Below are positions 51,978 to 60,565 of a DNA stretch of 64,000 bases, piece by piece. This DNA is from Mesorhizobium tianshanense (GTDB lineage Bacteria; Pseudomonadota; Alphaproteobacteria; Rhizobiales; Rhizobiaceae): the NCBI RefSeq assembly GCF_007830515.1, contig NZ_VLKT01000041.1, positions 1-64,000 of the forward strand. The letters are read 5' to 3'. Made by a program: the position numbers and the translations under genes. The stretch's first letter is position 1; each line of letters opens with the position of its first letter. The notes beneath the pieces were generated by a model, which was not told where the DNA came from, searched no databases, and saw nothing but the letters and a program-made list of their open reading frames with translations.

Positions 51978-53384
51978 TCAGTCGACCGCGATATCCGTCA
52001 TTGATGCCTGGACGAAGTACAGCGGCGCCTCGAGCGTCCAGGTGACGCCTTGCTCGTGGAACTCCAGCCGCCCGCTGCCGCTGAGTGCCTGCGGCGCCAC
52101 TCTCTCGAGGACGACGGATCCGAATCCGCGCCTCCTGACAGCGTCCAGGATCGGCCCCCCCAACTCACGCCAGACCAGTCGAAAGATATCAGCGCCGTCA
52201 CCGGCAGGAACCACGTCCCAATCGATTTCGACGCGTCCGCCACCGCAGCACAGCGCTCCATACTTTGCCGAATTGGTGGCGAGCTCGTGGAACGCGATGC
52301 CGAGATATTGCACGGCGTTTGGCTGCAGCAGCACCATCGGCCCGGCCATCGACACGAGGGGTTGTGCCGCGAACGCCTTGAGCTGTGCCTGGGCCAGATC
52401 GCCGACCGTCGCGCCGCGCCAGTCGGCATTGACCAGGAGATCATGGGATTCCGAAAGCGCCGTGATGCGCTCCCGAACCTGGTCGAGGAATGCCTCGGGC
52501 GTGCTCGTCAGCTTGCTGGTCTCGCGGATCATCGAAATGATCACCGAATATTGGTTCTTCACGCGATGGTTGACCTCGCGCATGAGTAGCCGAATGCGCC
52601 GTTCGCTCTCCTTGTGGGAACTGATGTCGCGCGCGATCTTGGAGGCGCCGACGGCCCGCCCGATGGCGTCGCGGATCGGGGAGATGGTGAGCGAAACCGG
52701 AACGAGGGTGCCGTCCTTGCGCAGGCGCATCGTCTCATAGGAGGGGACGCGTTCGCCTATGCGGATGCGACTGATGATCGAGGCTTCCTCGTCCAGACGG
52801 TCGGGCGGAATGAGGATCGTCACCGGGCGGCCGATCGCCTCGGCGGGCGTGTAGCCGAACAAGCGTTCTGCCGCATCGTTCCAACTGGTGATGATGCCGT
52901 TCATGTCCTTCGAGACGATGGCGTCCATCGACGACTCGACAATGGCGGCAAGACGCATGCGGGCTTCGTCGCCCAGCGTCTGCGTGCGCAGGTCGAGCAG
53001 TGTGTTGATGGCGCCGATAACATTGCCCGCACCGTCGCGGAGCAGGCGTGGGTGAGCCCTGAACGGAACGAGTTCGCCATCCGGCCGCTCCGCGATAGCC
53101 TGGTCCCACGAGACATCACGTCCTTCGCGCAGCGCCACGGCCATCGGGCATTCGCCATGCGCCATTGGCCGGCCGTCGAGCTGGCGAAGCTTCCACGAGC
53201 CGCACCACTGATCCTGGCCGATGACGGGACGACGGCCCCACATCTCAGCCGCGGCTTCGTTGAAGTAGGTGATGCGGCCCTGCTTGTCGACGGTGTAGAT
53301 GGCAACAGGCAGCGACTGCAGCAGATCGGCCGAGGGAACACCCGGATCTCCGAGGCCTATATCGGCTTGTTGAACGAAGTCCAC
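51978..53384 (-). CDS. PAS-PAS HWE-type sensor histidine kinase
   Basis: A 468-aa cytosolic kinase with two PAS domains (about 20-130 and 140-260) followed by an HWE/HisKA_2 kinase core: phospho-His in REVNHRVKNQYSVI, then AFHELATNSAKYGAL and VWRELGGP, the residues that define HWE kinases. In alphaproteobacteria several HWE kinases feed the PhyR-NepR-EcfG general stress cascade, which fits the EcfG-type promoters around it, but the link is inferred. No response regulator is adjacent. Confidence 0.9.
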   Translation of the reverse strand: MDFVQQADIGLGDPGVPSADLLQSLPVAIYTVDKQGRITYFNEAAAEMWGRRPVIGQDQWCGSWKLRQLDGRPMAHGECPMAVALREGRDVSWDQAIAERPDGELVPFRAHPRLLRDGAGNVIGAINTLLDLRTQTLGDEARMRLAAIVESSMDAIVSKDMNGIITSWNDAAERLFGYTPAEAIGRPVTILIPPDRLDEEASIISRIRIGERVPSYETMRLRKDGTLVPVSLTISPIRDAIGRAVGASKIARDISSHKESERRIRLLMREVNHRVKNQYSVIISMIRETSKLTSTPEAFLDQVRERITALSESHDLLVNADWRGATVGDLAQAQLKAFAAQPLVSMAGPMVLLQPNAVQYLGIAFHELATNSAKYGALCCGGGRVEIDWDVVPAGDGADIFRLVWRELGGPILDAVRRRGFGSVVLERVAPQALSGSGRLEFHEQGVTWTLEAPLYFVQASMTDIAVD

Positions 53385-53538
53385 GTATTGCCTGCGCCAT
53401 TCTGGTGGAATTGTGCGGACATAGAATGCGTCTGAGCGATTTCGGTTCCCGTCGGCTCATTGCGTGCGCCGCCTTCTGCCCCGCCGATGCCGCGATATTG
53501 CTCGACGCGGTAACGGAGCGGCAACTGTGCGGGCGGCG

Positions 53539-53703
53539 CTAGATGCGCCCGAGAAGGACCAGGACAATGACGATGAGCAACACAAGACCTAGGCCGCCGC
53601 CGCCATAGTAGCCGGTGCCATAGAACGGCCCGCCACCCAGGCCGCTAAACCCGCCAAGCAACGCTATGATCAGAATGATGATGAGAATGGTGCCGAGGCT
53701 CAT
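53539..53703 (-). CDS. DUF3309 small membrane protein
   Basis: A 54-aa hydrophobic peptide with two membrane stretches around a Gly/Tyr-rich loop (MSLGTILIIILIIALLGGFS, GLGGGPFYGTGYYGGGG), the DUF3309 pattern. AGGGAGAACC lies before the ATG. Expression is probably stress-related (weak EcfG-like site upstream). Confidence 0.85.
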   Translation of the reverse strand: MSLGTILIIILIIALLGGFSGLGGGPFYGTGYYGGGGLGLVLLIVIVLVLLGRI

Positions 53704-53772
53704 GGTGGTTCTCCCTGTTTGCACACACACGCCATTTACAAGGGCACGTCCATGCGCCCGGCGATGAATATG

Positions 53773-53798
53773 AACTCGCAACAGGGCGTTCCTGTTCC
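53773..53798 (-). promoter_or_regulatory. Weak EcfG-like site before DUF3309 gene
   Basis: On the minus strand GGAAC - 17 bases - AGTT, one mismatch in the -10 element, 70 bp upstream of ATG 53703 and divergent from the exact site at 53824. Confidence 0.4.
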
Positions 53799-53823
53799 AC
53801 TAGCCGAAGCCAACAGGCCCTGG

Positions 53824-53848
53824 GGAACCAAGAGACCGGGACCGCGTT
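53824..53848 (+). promoter_or_regulatory. EcfG-type promoter for small membrane protein
   Basis: GGAAC - 16 bases - CGTT, exact match, 85 bp upstream of ATG 53934. Confidence 0.65.
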
Positions 53849-53933
53849 GGCCATTCGAGTTTCAGTCGCTTCATCGGCGGCCATGGGTCGCCTATCTCTT
53901 TCGCGCGTAAGGCGTTGCCGGGGGGAGGTTTTC

Positions 53934-54170
53934 ATGCGGTATGGAGAGATGTTCGCCAATCTTGCGGCGCTCCTGCTGCTGGCACTGACGGTTGGCGGTA
54001 TCTTCCTTCTGTTCGGCGAACCGCTATGGCCACGGCGGCACGCAAACATGGTCCTGGTGTCGGAACTTGATGTCGTCACGACCGCATCGACACGCAAGAT
54101 TTGCGACCCCGCGCCGTGCCTGCCCGACACCTTCGAGGCAGACATGCTGCCTTCCCGTCCCATGGAATGA
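53934..54170 (+). CDS. Small membrane protein, 78 aa
   Basis: MRYGEMFANLAALLLLALTV gives a single N-terminal membrane helix, followed by a short periplasmic or cytosolic tail with two Cys (RKICDPAPC). GGGGGAGG precedes the ATG. No known family. It is probably stress-induced because of the exact EcfG-type promoter upstream. Confidence 0.6.
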   Translation: MRYGEMFANLAALLLLALTVGGIFLLFGEPLWPRRHANMVLVSELDVVTTASTRKICDPAPCLPDTFEADMLPSRPME

Positions 54171-54287
54171 CCGTGTGGCGCCCCGTGTGGCGCATGGGTT
54201 GGCCGTGACCCGCGGCCGGCTCGTGGTTTCGATCGAAAACTTTGTTCCAGCCCAATGAACGAACCGGCACGTGAGCAGTTTTCGCTT

Positions 54288-54312
54288 GGAACAAGCCACA
54301 GCCGATGGCGTT
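54288..54312 (+). promoter_or_regulatory. EcfG-type promoter for DUF1236 gene
   Basis: GGAAC - 16 bases - CGTT, exact match, 79 bp upstream of ATG 54392. Confidence 0.7.
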
Positions 54313-54391
54313 TACCGAATATGCGACCCCGCTGCGCATGGCGTGAGGCAGCGTAGCGTAAGAGGTGAATCTATCGTGAAAGGAGGCAATC

Positions 54392-54691
54392 ATGAGAATG
54401 CATTTTTCAACTGCAGCCGCCGGATTTATGCTGCTGGCAGGTGTCGGCGCCGCTGCCGCTCAGGACGTGATCATCGCGCCTGAACAGGAGACCGTCATCA
54501 GGGAATATGTGGAAAAGCAGCCGCTCGCATCGGTGAAGATCCCCGGGGTGGAGCTCAATATCGGCTCAACGCTGCCCGACACGGTCGAGCTTCATGAAGT
54601 CCCAGACACCGAATACCGCTACGTGGTGGTCGACAACCGGACCGTTGTCGTTGATCCAGGCACGCGCAAGATCGTCAAAATCATTCAGTGA
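54392..54691 (+). CDS. DUF1236 exported protein
   Basis: A 99-aa protein with a signal peptide (FSTAAAGFMLLAGVGAAAAQ, cleavage at AAAQ-D) and one DUF1236 module (VELHEVPDTEYRYVVVDNRT, VVDPGTRKIVKII). The family is periplasmic and common in Rhizobiales. Molecular role unknown. AAAGGAGG lies before the ATG. Confidence 0.88.
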   Translation: MRMHFSTAAAGFMLLAGVGAAAAQDVIIAPEQETVIREYVEKQPLASVKIPGVELNIGSTLPDTVELHEVPDTEYRYVVVDNRTVVVDPGTRKIVKIIQ

Positions 54692-54866
54692 CCGTTGCCG
54701 CTGAAAGGCCCGTCACTTTGGCAAGCGGCGGGCTGCAGCGGGACAACGCGTGCGTTAATGGTGACCTCGGCCTTGGATGACGTGAAACAGCAGCCGCTTT
54801 GCCAATGCAGGGCCAATGACGATTGCGAGGCGATAATCGCGGAATTTGAAACCGCGAGCGGAAACC

Positions 54867-55409
54867 ATGTGCGTGTCGTCCGTTTCCGGAAAACCTGAAC
54901 CGGAGCGGAGAGCGACGAACGCGGCAGGCCTCGATGTCTTCGACAAGACGCTTCAGACAACCCATACCTGGCTCGATGAGCTGATGGATGAGCTCGGCCC
55001 TGATCGGCAGCTCTCCTGGAAGGTGCTCTCGGTCGTGCTGCAGATGCTGCGTGATCGGCTGCCTCTGGGACTTGCCATGCATCTCGGTGCCGAATTGCCG
55101 CTTCTGGTGCGGGGCGCCTACTACGATCAATTCCAGCCGGCAAAGCAGCCAGGCGACTCGGATCGGGACGAATTTGTCGCCGAAGTCGCGGACCGCTTGT
55201 CCGACACGCGGCCCATCGACGCTCATGATGCGATCTGTTTGGTCTTTGCGACGCTGTCGCGGCATGTCTCGCGCGGTCAGGTCGCGAAGATCCAGGCCAC
55301 GTTGCCCGAAAAGCTGCGCGCGATGTGGCGCGCGGCTGAAGAACGGGTCGTCGTCCCGCCCGATCGAGGCGCAGCCGGAATGGGCCGGACGCCAAGGTGC
55401 GTGACGTGA
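54867..55409 (+). CDS. DUF2267 protein
   Basis: A 180-aa DUF2267 protein (GLDVFDKTLQTTHTWLDELM, SWKVLSVVLQMLRDRLPLGL, VRGAYYDQFQPAKQP). The family has two related helical repeats and is often found in stress islands of rhizobia; function unknown. The last ten residues read into the broken CBS gene, so the C-terminus may not be the original one. The TTG start seven codons upstream is less likely. Confidence 0.82.
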   Translation: MCVSSVSGKPEPERRATNAAGLDVFDKTLQTTHTWLDELMDELGPDRQLSWKVLSVVLQMLRDRLPLGLAMHLGAELPLLVRGAYYDQFQPAKQPGDSDRDEFVAEVADRLSDTRPIDAHDAICLVFATLSRHVSRGQVAKIQATLPEKLRAMWRAAEERVVVPPDRGAAGMGRTPRCVT

Positions 55410-55633
55410 TGTCGGCGGAAGTCAAATACTGTTTCTCCGATCAGGATGTCGATGAGGTTTCGCGCAACATGGGCAATATCCAGGTTCGCCGTCTGCCGGT
55501 CGTCGATCGCGACAAGCGCCTGGTCGGGATCCTGTCGCTCGGTGACGTTGCCATGACGGGCGACGACGTTACCGCCGGCGAAGCCCTGAGCGCTATCTCG
55601 CAACCCGGCGGTGCTCACAACCAGACGGCCTGA
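55379..55633 (+). pseudogene. CBS-domain protein lacking its first domain
   Basis: The frame encodes only the second CBS motif of a two-CBS protein (DAKVRDVMSAEVKYCFSDQD, VRRLPVVDRDKRLVGILSLG). The first about 70 residues, and with them half of the nucleotide-binding pair, are missing, and the frame starts inside the end of the DUF2267 gene. A deletion has fused the two genes. A GTG at 55397 could still start a short product. Confidence 0.7.
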
Positions 55634-55810
55634 CGGCGTTTCTCGCTCGCGCAGGGAAGGGTCACCTGGCCTGTTCGATGGCTCGCCAGCCGGTGCCGGC
55701 CGCAGGCGGGCGAGTTCTTCATATTGCCCGTCCCGGCCTTGTCGGCGCGTCACGGCGCGATAATTTTTTCCCAGGGCGTGGGCGCATTGACTTATTGAAA
55801 GGAGCCGACC

Positions 55811-56242
55811 ATGAAACACCAGACACTCGACCAACTGCAGACAATCGCGGAGGTCAAGCTCTCGGCGACATACCCGACCATGACTCGAAGGCAGCGGATC
55901 GAGCGTTGGGCAGAGCTTCTCGAACAAAATCCACAGCGCTGCCTCGGAGCGCTGACAGGCACCGAATATCTCGCTCCCGAAGCCCGTGCCGTGGCGCGTG
56001 GCGCGGGGTCGCCGATCACCGTTGCCTATGAGGACCCGGTGCTACGCGCCGAGGGCTTGAAAGACGACACCTACGGGGAGGCGAAGCGCTTCTTCGAGGT
56101 GAGTGACTGGCAGTTGCACGACATCGTCTGCCATTGCCATGTCGGTGCGACGATGCAAGCGCGATGGGCTGCCGCCAGGGTTCGCCGGACAATCAACGGG
56201 AACAGATTCCTCGCTTGGCTAAGGGCGGCGCTAGCGCATTGA
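55811..56242 (+). CDS. Hypothetical protein, 143 aa
   Basis: A soluble, helix-rich protein (QLQTIAEVKLSATYPTMTRR, RIERWAELLEQNPQRCLGAL, LHDIVCHCHVGATMQARW). I do not recognise a named domain. AAAGGAGCC precedes the ATG. It lies between the CBS remnant and htrA in the same direction and looks like another member of the stress region. Confidence 0.65.
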   Translation: MKHQTLDQLQTIAEVKLSATYPTMTRRQRIERWAELLEQNPQRCLGALTGTEYLAPEARAVARGAGSPITVAYEDPVLRAEGLKDDTYGEAKRFFEVSDWQLHDIVCHCHVGATMQARWAAARVRRTINGNRFLAWLRAALAH

Positions 56243-56492
56243 CGCCCGCGCAGTATGGCGACAAGTCGTGCTCTCGAAAGTGGGCGTCGGGCAGACGGCG
56301 TCGTAATCGCCGAGCAGGTCCGGCATTGACGAGGTTTTTGGGGCCAACCTTGCTGGCATAGAAGCAGCAGGAGGTGCCCCGATCGAAAGCCGCAAACCGG
56401 ACGGGATCGACGCCCTCGAGCTCGCTAACGGGAATGAGAGGGTTGTGAAACGGTCGTATGGTGATCACTGATCATTGAAGGAGTCGCGGACC

Positions 56493-57887
56493 ATGTTTCT
56501 GGGTTTGAACAAAAAGCTCTGCGCCGGCCTGATTGCCGCAATTCTGATCTTCCCGGCGGGCGGTCTTGCTCCGGTCGCAGCCCAGGAGATCCCGAATGAT
56601 TTCACGGCGATCGTGCGCCAGAAAATACCGGCCGTGGTCGCAATAACCACCCGACAAATCATCCAGGGCCAGACGACGTTGGACGATTTTTTCAGCCCTT
56701 TTGGAAACCCCGGACCGGCGCAACCACAGGTGCGCGAGGCTCTTGGCTCCGGCTTCGTCATCAACCCACAGGGCTATATCGTCACCAACAACCATGTTGT
56801 TGCCGACGCCACCGAGATCCACGTTGTTTTTTCGGACAAGGAAACGCTGCCCGCCCGACTGGTTGGCCGCGATCCGGGAACCGACATCGCCGTGCTTAAG
56901 GTCGATCCGCGGCCCAACATGACCACGACTGCCTGGGGCGACTCCGACGCAGTGCAACCAGGCGCATGGACGATCGCGATCGGCAGTCCGTTCGGCCTCG
57001 GTGGGAGCGTCACCGTCGGCGTGCTTTCAGCCCGTTCGCGCGACATTCAGGCCGGCCCCTATGACGACTTTCTCCAGACGGATGCCTCAATCAATCGGGG
57101 CAATTCCGGCGGTCCCCTGTTCAATGCGCGCGGCGAAGTGATCGGGGTCAATACGGCCATCGTATCTCCCTCAGGCGGCAGCATAGGGATTGGCTTTGCC
57201 ATACCATCCCGCACTGCTCGGAACGTCGTCGACCAGTTGATCCGCACCGGCAGGATCGAGCGGGGCTTCATCGGCGTGCGTCTCCAGGAGATAACCCCGC
57301 CGATCGCCGAAGCGCTTGGCGTATCCGGCAGCAAGGGAGCGCTGGTCGCGTCTGTCGAACCTGGCGGTCCGGCCGACAAGGCAGGCATCCAGGCAGGAGA
57401 CGTGATTACGCGCTTTAACGGCAAGGACATCCAGAGCGTCCATGATCTGACGCTCGCGGCTGCGAGCCAAAAGCCGGGGACAAAGACGACGCTCACAAGG
57501 AACCGCCGGGGCAGCCAACAGGAAATAGCCCTGACCGTCGGTCAGCGCGACGACGAGGAGGTACAGACCGGCGCCGTTCCAAACCCGCAAGCAGCGGACG
57601 CACGCCTTGGATTGTCGCTGAGCCCGATTCCCGATGAAGCGCGTCAGCAATTGCGACTACAGCCGGGCACTACAGGCGTGTTCGTGCAAGATGTGGCTCC
57701 CAACAGCCTCGCCGCCACAAACGGCTTTCGGCCCGGCGACGTAATCGTTTCGGCCAACAACCGGAATGTTACACAGCCATCTGATGTCCAAGAGGAATGG
57801 GCGAAATCACGCCAGCGCAACAAGCCCCTATTGTTGCGCATCGACAGGCAAGGGCAATCGCTTTTCGTTGCCGTAGCCAGATCTTGA
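56493..57887 (+). CDS. degP: HtrA/DegP-type periplasmic serine protease
   Basis: A 464-aa periplasmic protease/chaperone: signal peptide (LCAGLIAAILIFPAGGLAPV, cleavage near AAQE), trypsin-like domain with NNHVV (His), GTDIAVLK (Asp) and GNSGGPL (Ser), then two PDZ domains (about 265-355 and 375-460). It degrades misfolded envelope proteins. I use ATG 56493 with GAAGGAG upstream; a TTG six codons earlier is weaker. All three catalytic residues are present. Confidence 0.93.
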   Translation: MFLGLNKKLCAGLIAAILIFPAGGLAPVAAQEIPNDFTAIVRQKIPAVVAITTRQIIQGQTTLDDFFSPFGNPGPAQPQVREALGSGFVINPQGYIVTNNHVVADATEIHVVFSDKETLPARLVGRDPGTDIAVLKVDPRPNMTTTAWGDSDAVQPGAWTIAIGSPFGLGGSVTVGVLSARSRDIQAGPYDDFLQTDASINRGNSGGPLFNARGEVIGVNTAIVSPSGGSIGIGFAIPSRTARNVVDQLIRTGRIERGFIGVRLQEITPPIAEALGVSGSKGALVASVEPGGPADKAGIQAGDVITRFNGKDIQSVHDLTLAAASQKPGTKTTLTRNRRGSQQEIALTVGQRDDEEVQTGAVPNPQAADARLGLSLSPIPDEARQQLRLQPGTTGVFVQDVAPNSLAATNGFRPGDVIVSANNRNVTQPSDVQEEWAKSRQRNKPLLLRIDRQGQSLFVAVARS

Positions 57888-58021
57888 AGGCGGGCGTGCG
57901 TGTAAGCCTTCATCGGATTGACGGCCTGCCGCCGCGAGAGACCGCCTCTTAGGCCTGGCAACGGGAACAACAGCCTGCCACCGTCGTTTCGTGGCGCCGG
58001 GCCTTGTCAGTCGCCGAGCCT

Positions 58022-59497
58022 CTATAGTGTCGCCGGCGCAAGCGGCGTCCGAGCCGGACCGTGGATGACCGAACCGTCGGCGGCGAAGATCGATCCATGG
58101 CATGGACAATCCCAGGTGTTGTCGGCGTTGTTCCAGGTCACGGTGCAGCCTTTGTGGGTGCATGTCGCCGAAACGCAGTGGAGTTCGCCTTCAGCGTCTC
58201 TCCTGGCCGCGATCTTTTCGTCACCCCTGACGATCACGCCGCCCGCGCCGGGAGCAATCTCGTCGACGCTTGAGACGATCGATTGGCTGCGGCCATTCTT
58301 GTGGAAGTCCTTGGGATAAGAGCGCGCCGGATCGTAGAGCTTTTGCCATGGGCTTGGCCGAGCACGGATCAAATCCGCGACCATCGTGCCCGCGGCCGTT
58401 CCGTTGGTGATGCCCCAGGCGTTGAACCCGGTGGCGATGTGGAAGCCGGGAGCTTTGTCGGGATCGGGTTCGCCGGCATACGGAACCCGGTCCGCCGTAT
58501 CGTAGTCCTCGTTACACCAGCGCCACGCAATGTCGCCGATCGGAAGGTTCTTTCTTGCCCAGTTTTCCAGCTCGACGAACCGCTTTGCCACGTCGCCGTC
58601 TTGGCCGGTGTCGAATTTGGGACCGAGCGTGACCAGCAGCGGACCCTCAGTGTCGCGGCCTGTGCGAATGGAATGCGTCGGATCGTCGATGCCGATGAAC
58701 ATGCCCTCGATGGCAAGAGGGTCCTCGATCCGAAACGCCATGGCGGTATGGCAGCGCGGCTGGGTCCGGTTCGCCATGCCGACGGGGCTCTTCACTGTCA
58801 TATTGGTGGCGACGACCAAATGCTCGGCGTGAACGGTGCCGCTGCCGGTGACGACGCGCCAGCGGCTCGCCTCGCCGATCGAGACGGCACGGCTGTTCTC
58901 GAAAATCCGTCCGCCACGGCCCGTAACCGCTTGAGCCAGGCCAACCAGATACATCGCCGGATTGAACTGCGCCTGGTCGGAAAATCGCAGAGCGGCGGCC
59001 GTTTCGAAAGGGAGCGGCGCACGATCGAGAACATCGGCTTTCAGCCCGAGCTGACGCGCAGCCTCTGCCTCGGCCACGATCTTTGCGCGCCGGCTTGTAT
59101 GGCAGGTGTAGGTATAGGCGTCCTTGTCCTCGAGATCGCAGGGGATGGCATAGTTGCGAACCCATTCGCGGATCTGCATGGCGCCGGCGCAATTCGCATC
59201 GGCGTAGGCCTGGGCCAGGTCCCGGCCAAGGGTGTCGATAAGATGACGATAGATCAGCGCGTGCTGCGTCGTGATCTTGGCCGTCGAGCGGCCGGTTACC
59301 TGGCCGCCTGTTCGCAGGCCTTCGATGACGATCACCGACCGACCGGCCTCGCAAAGGCGAAGCGCGGTGGTGAGCCCGACAATGCCAGCACCCACAACAA
59401 CGGCCTCCGCATGGATCGAGCCCTCGAGCGGGGGATAGTTCGTAGCGGTGGCGGCTGCCGTCCAACAGCTTCCCGGTTTTCCCAAAAGAATGGTCAT
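58022..59497 (-). CDS. FAD-dependent oxidoreductase with C-terminal Rieske domain
   Basis: A 491-aa protein with an N-terminal DAO-type FAD domain (AVVVGAGIVGLTTALRLCEA, the GxGxxG; GFNAWGITNGTAAG near the FAD ribityl site) and a C-terminal Rieske [2Fe-2S] domain (CTHKGC...CPCHGS, two Cys-His pairs). Substrate unknown, possibly an amine or amino acid. No signal peptide. A loose EcfG-like site (GGAAC-N16-AGTT) lies about 50 bp upstream. It stands alone and is convergent with htrA. Confidence 0.88.
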   Translation of the reverse strand: MTILLGKPGSCWTAAATATNYPPLEGSIHAEAVVVGAGIVGLTTALRLCEAGRSVIVIEGLRTGGQVTGRSTAKITTQHALIYRHLIDTLGRDLAQAYADANCAGAMQIREWVRNYAIPCDLEDKDAYTYTCHTSRRAKIVAEAEAARQLGLKADVLDRAPLPFETAAALRFSDQAQFNPAMYLVGLAQAVTGRGGRIFENSRAVSIGEASRWRVVTGSGTVHAEHLVVATNMTVKSPVGMANRTQPRCHTAMAFRIEDPLAIEGMFIGIDDPTHSIRTGRDTEGPLLVTLGPKFDTGQDGDVAKRFVELENWARKNLPIGDIAWRWCNEDYDTADRVPYAGEPDPDKAPGFHIATGFNAWGITNGTAAGTMVADLIRARPSPWQKLYDPARSYPKDFHKNGRSQSIVSSVDEIAPGAGGVIVRGDEKIAARRDAEGELHCVSATCTHKGCTVTWNNADNTWDCPCHGSIFAADGSVIHGPARTPLAPATL

Positions 59498-59545
59498 TTC
59501 AACCGCGTTCCTTGTGTTTCGACCCACTGACGCTGACATTTCGAT

Positions 59546-59570
59546 AACTGCGTCTGCACGGGAACGTTCC
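59546..59570 (-). promoter_or_regulatory. Weak EcfG-like site before FAD-Rieske gene
   Basis: On the minus strand GGAAC - 16 bases - AGTT, one mismatch, 49 bp upstream of ATG 59497. Confidence 0.4.
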
Positions 59571-59771
59571 CTGGATCACCGATCCGGGGGTGATCGGGGC
59601 TTCTAAAGCAGCCGGTTGTTGGATTGGGGCCTTCATTCGGGTGATGACAGCCGTAGAGTGTCGGCTCGCCACCGTAGCCTTAAATTGTGCGTCGGCTGCG
59701 TTGATGTGCTCATGAAAAGATGGTAACGCGAGATTAAAGAATGTTTCTGGTCGTTACCTTGGGCGGGGCGA

Positions 59772-60398
59772 ATGGGATTTGGGATACCGCGGGCGTGGTT
59801 GTGTGCTGGCCTGCTGACAGGCTTGATGTTGTCCGTCACGCCGATGCAGAAAGCTTCGGCTGACGGAGTGCTTGGTGCCATGGCCATCGGGCAGCGGACC
59901 TCCGCCCCTGTCGGCTACATTGAATTCTGCCGAAGGCATGCCGCGGAATGCAGGATACGATCAGGCAAGGTTCCTCCAGCCGTTATGAGTGCAGGACTGG
60001 AAGATAAGCTCGCGTCCGTCACCAGGCTCGTGAACAGATCGATCAAGCCCGCGAGCGATCTTGCCGTTCATGGAGCGATGGAATTCTGGTCCTATCCTGA
60101 CAACGCACGGGGCGACTGCGAGGACTACGTCCTGCTTAAGCGCCAGATGCTCGAGCTGCAGGGCATATCGCTTTCAAACCTGCTGATCACCGTCGTCAAA
60201 AAGAAGGACGGCGAGGGACACGCAGTGCTGACGGTCAAGACCGACAAGGGCGACTACGTGCTCGACAACCTTAACAACGACGTGAAGCTTTGGTCGGAAA
60301 CTGGATATAGGTTTCTGAAAAGGCAATCGTCCACGGATACCGGGCGCTGGGTCGCGATACGTGGACATCCCGATGTTCTGGTCGGGGCAGTCGACTGA
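59772..60398 (+). CDS. Transglutaminase-like cysteine protease (BTLCP family)
   Basis: A 208-aa exported protein: signal peptide (WLCAGLLTGLMLSVTPMQKA, cleavage near ASADG) followed by a papain/transglutaminase-like core with catalytic Cys in RGDCEDYVLLK, His in EGHAVLTV and Asp in YVLDNL. BTLCP proteins act in the periplasm; the LapG member releases biofilm adhesins under cyclic-di-GMP control. No LapD-like partner is adjacent, so that role is only a possibility. Confidence 0.85.
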   Translation: MGFGIPRAWLCAGLLTGLMLSVTPMQKASADGVLGAMAIGQRTSAPVGYIEFCRRHAAECRIRSGKVPPAVMSAGLEDKLASVTRLVNRSIKPASDLAVHGAMEFWSYPDNARGDCEDYVLLKRQMLELQGISLSNLLITVVKKKDGEGHAVLTVKTDKGDYVLDNLNNDVKLWSETGYRFLKRQSSTDTGRWVAIRGHPDVLVGAVD

Positions 60399-60565
60399 AC
60401 CTTTCGAATTTGCGACTGGACAACGCTTGGCGCTCCCGCGCCATGCCCGGAATGTCAAGGTTCGACACAGGTCGCGTGAACGCGATTGGCGTGGCTGGCT
60501 TAGACGGTCTCCGGTCGCCGCTAAAGCTCTGTGCCAGGATGTGGGGTTGCAGTCGAGCACAGACC

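Noticed and set aside
58283-59530. A 415-codon plus-strand frame opposite the FAD-Rieske gene
   Set aside because: The minus-strand gene has clear FAD and Rieske motifs; the plus-strand frame has none and is a shadow.
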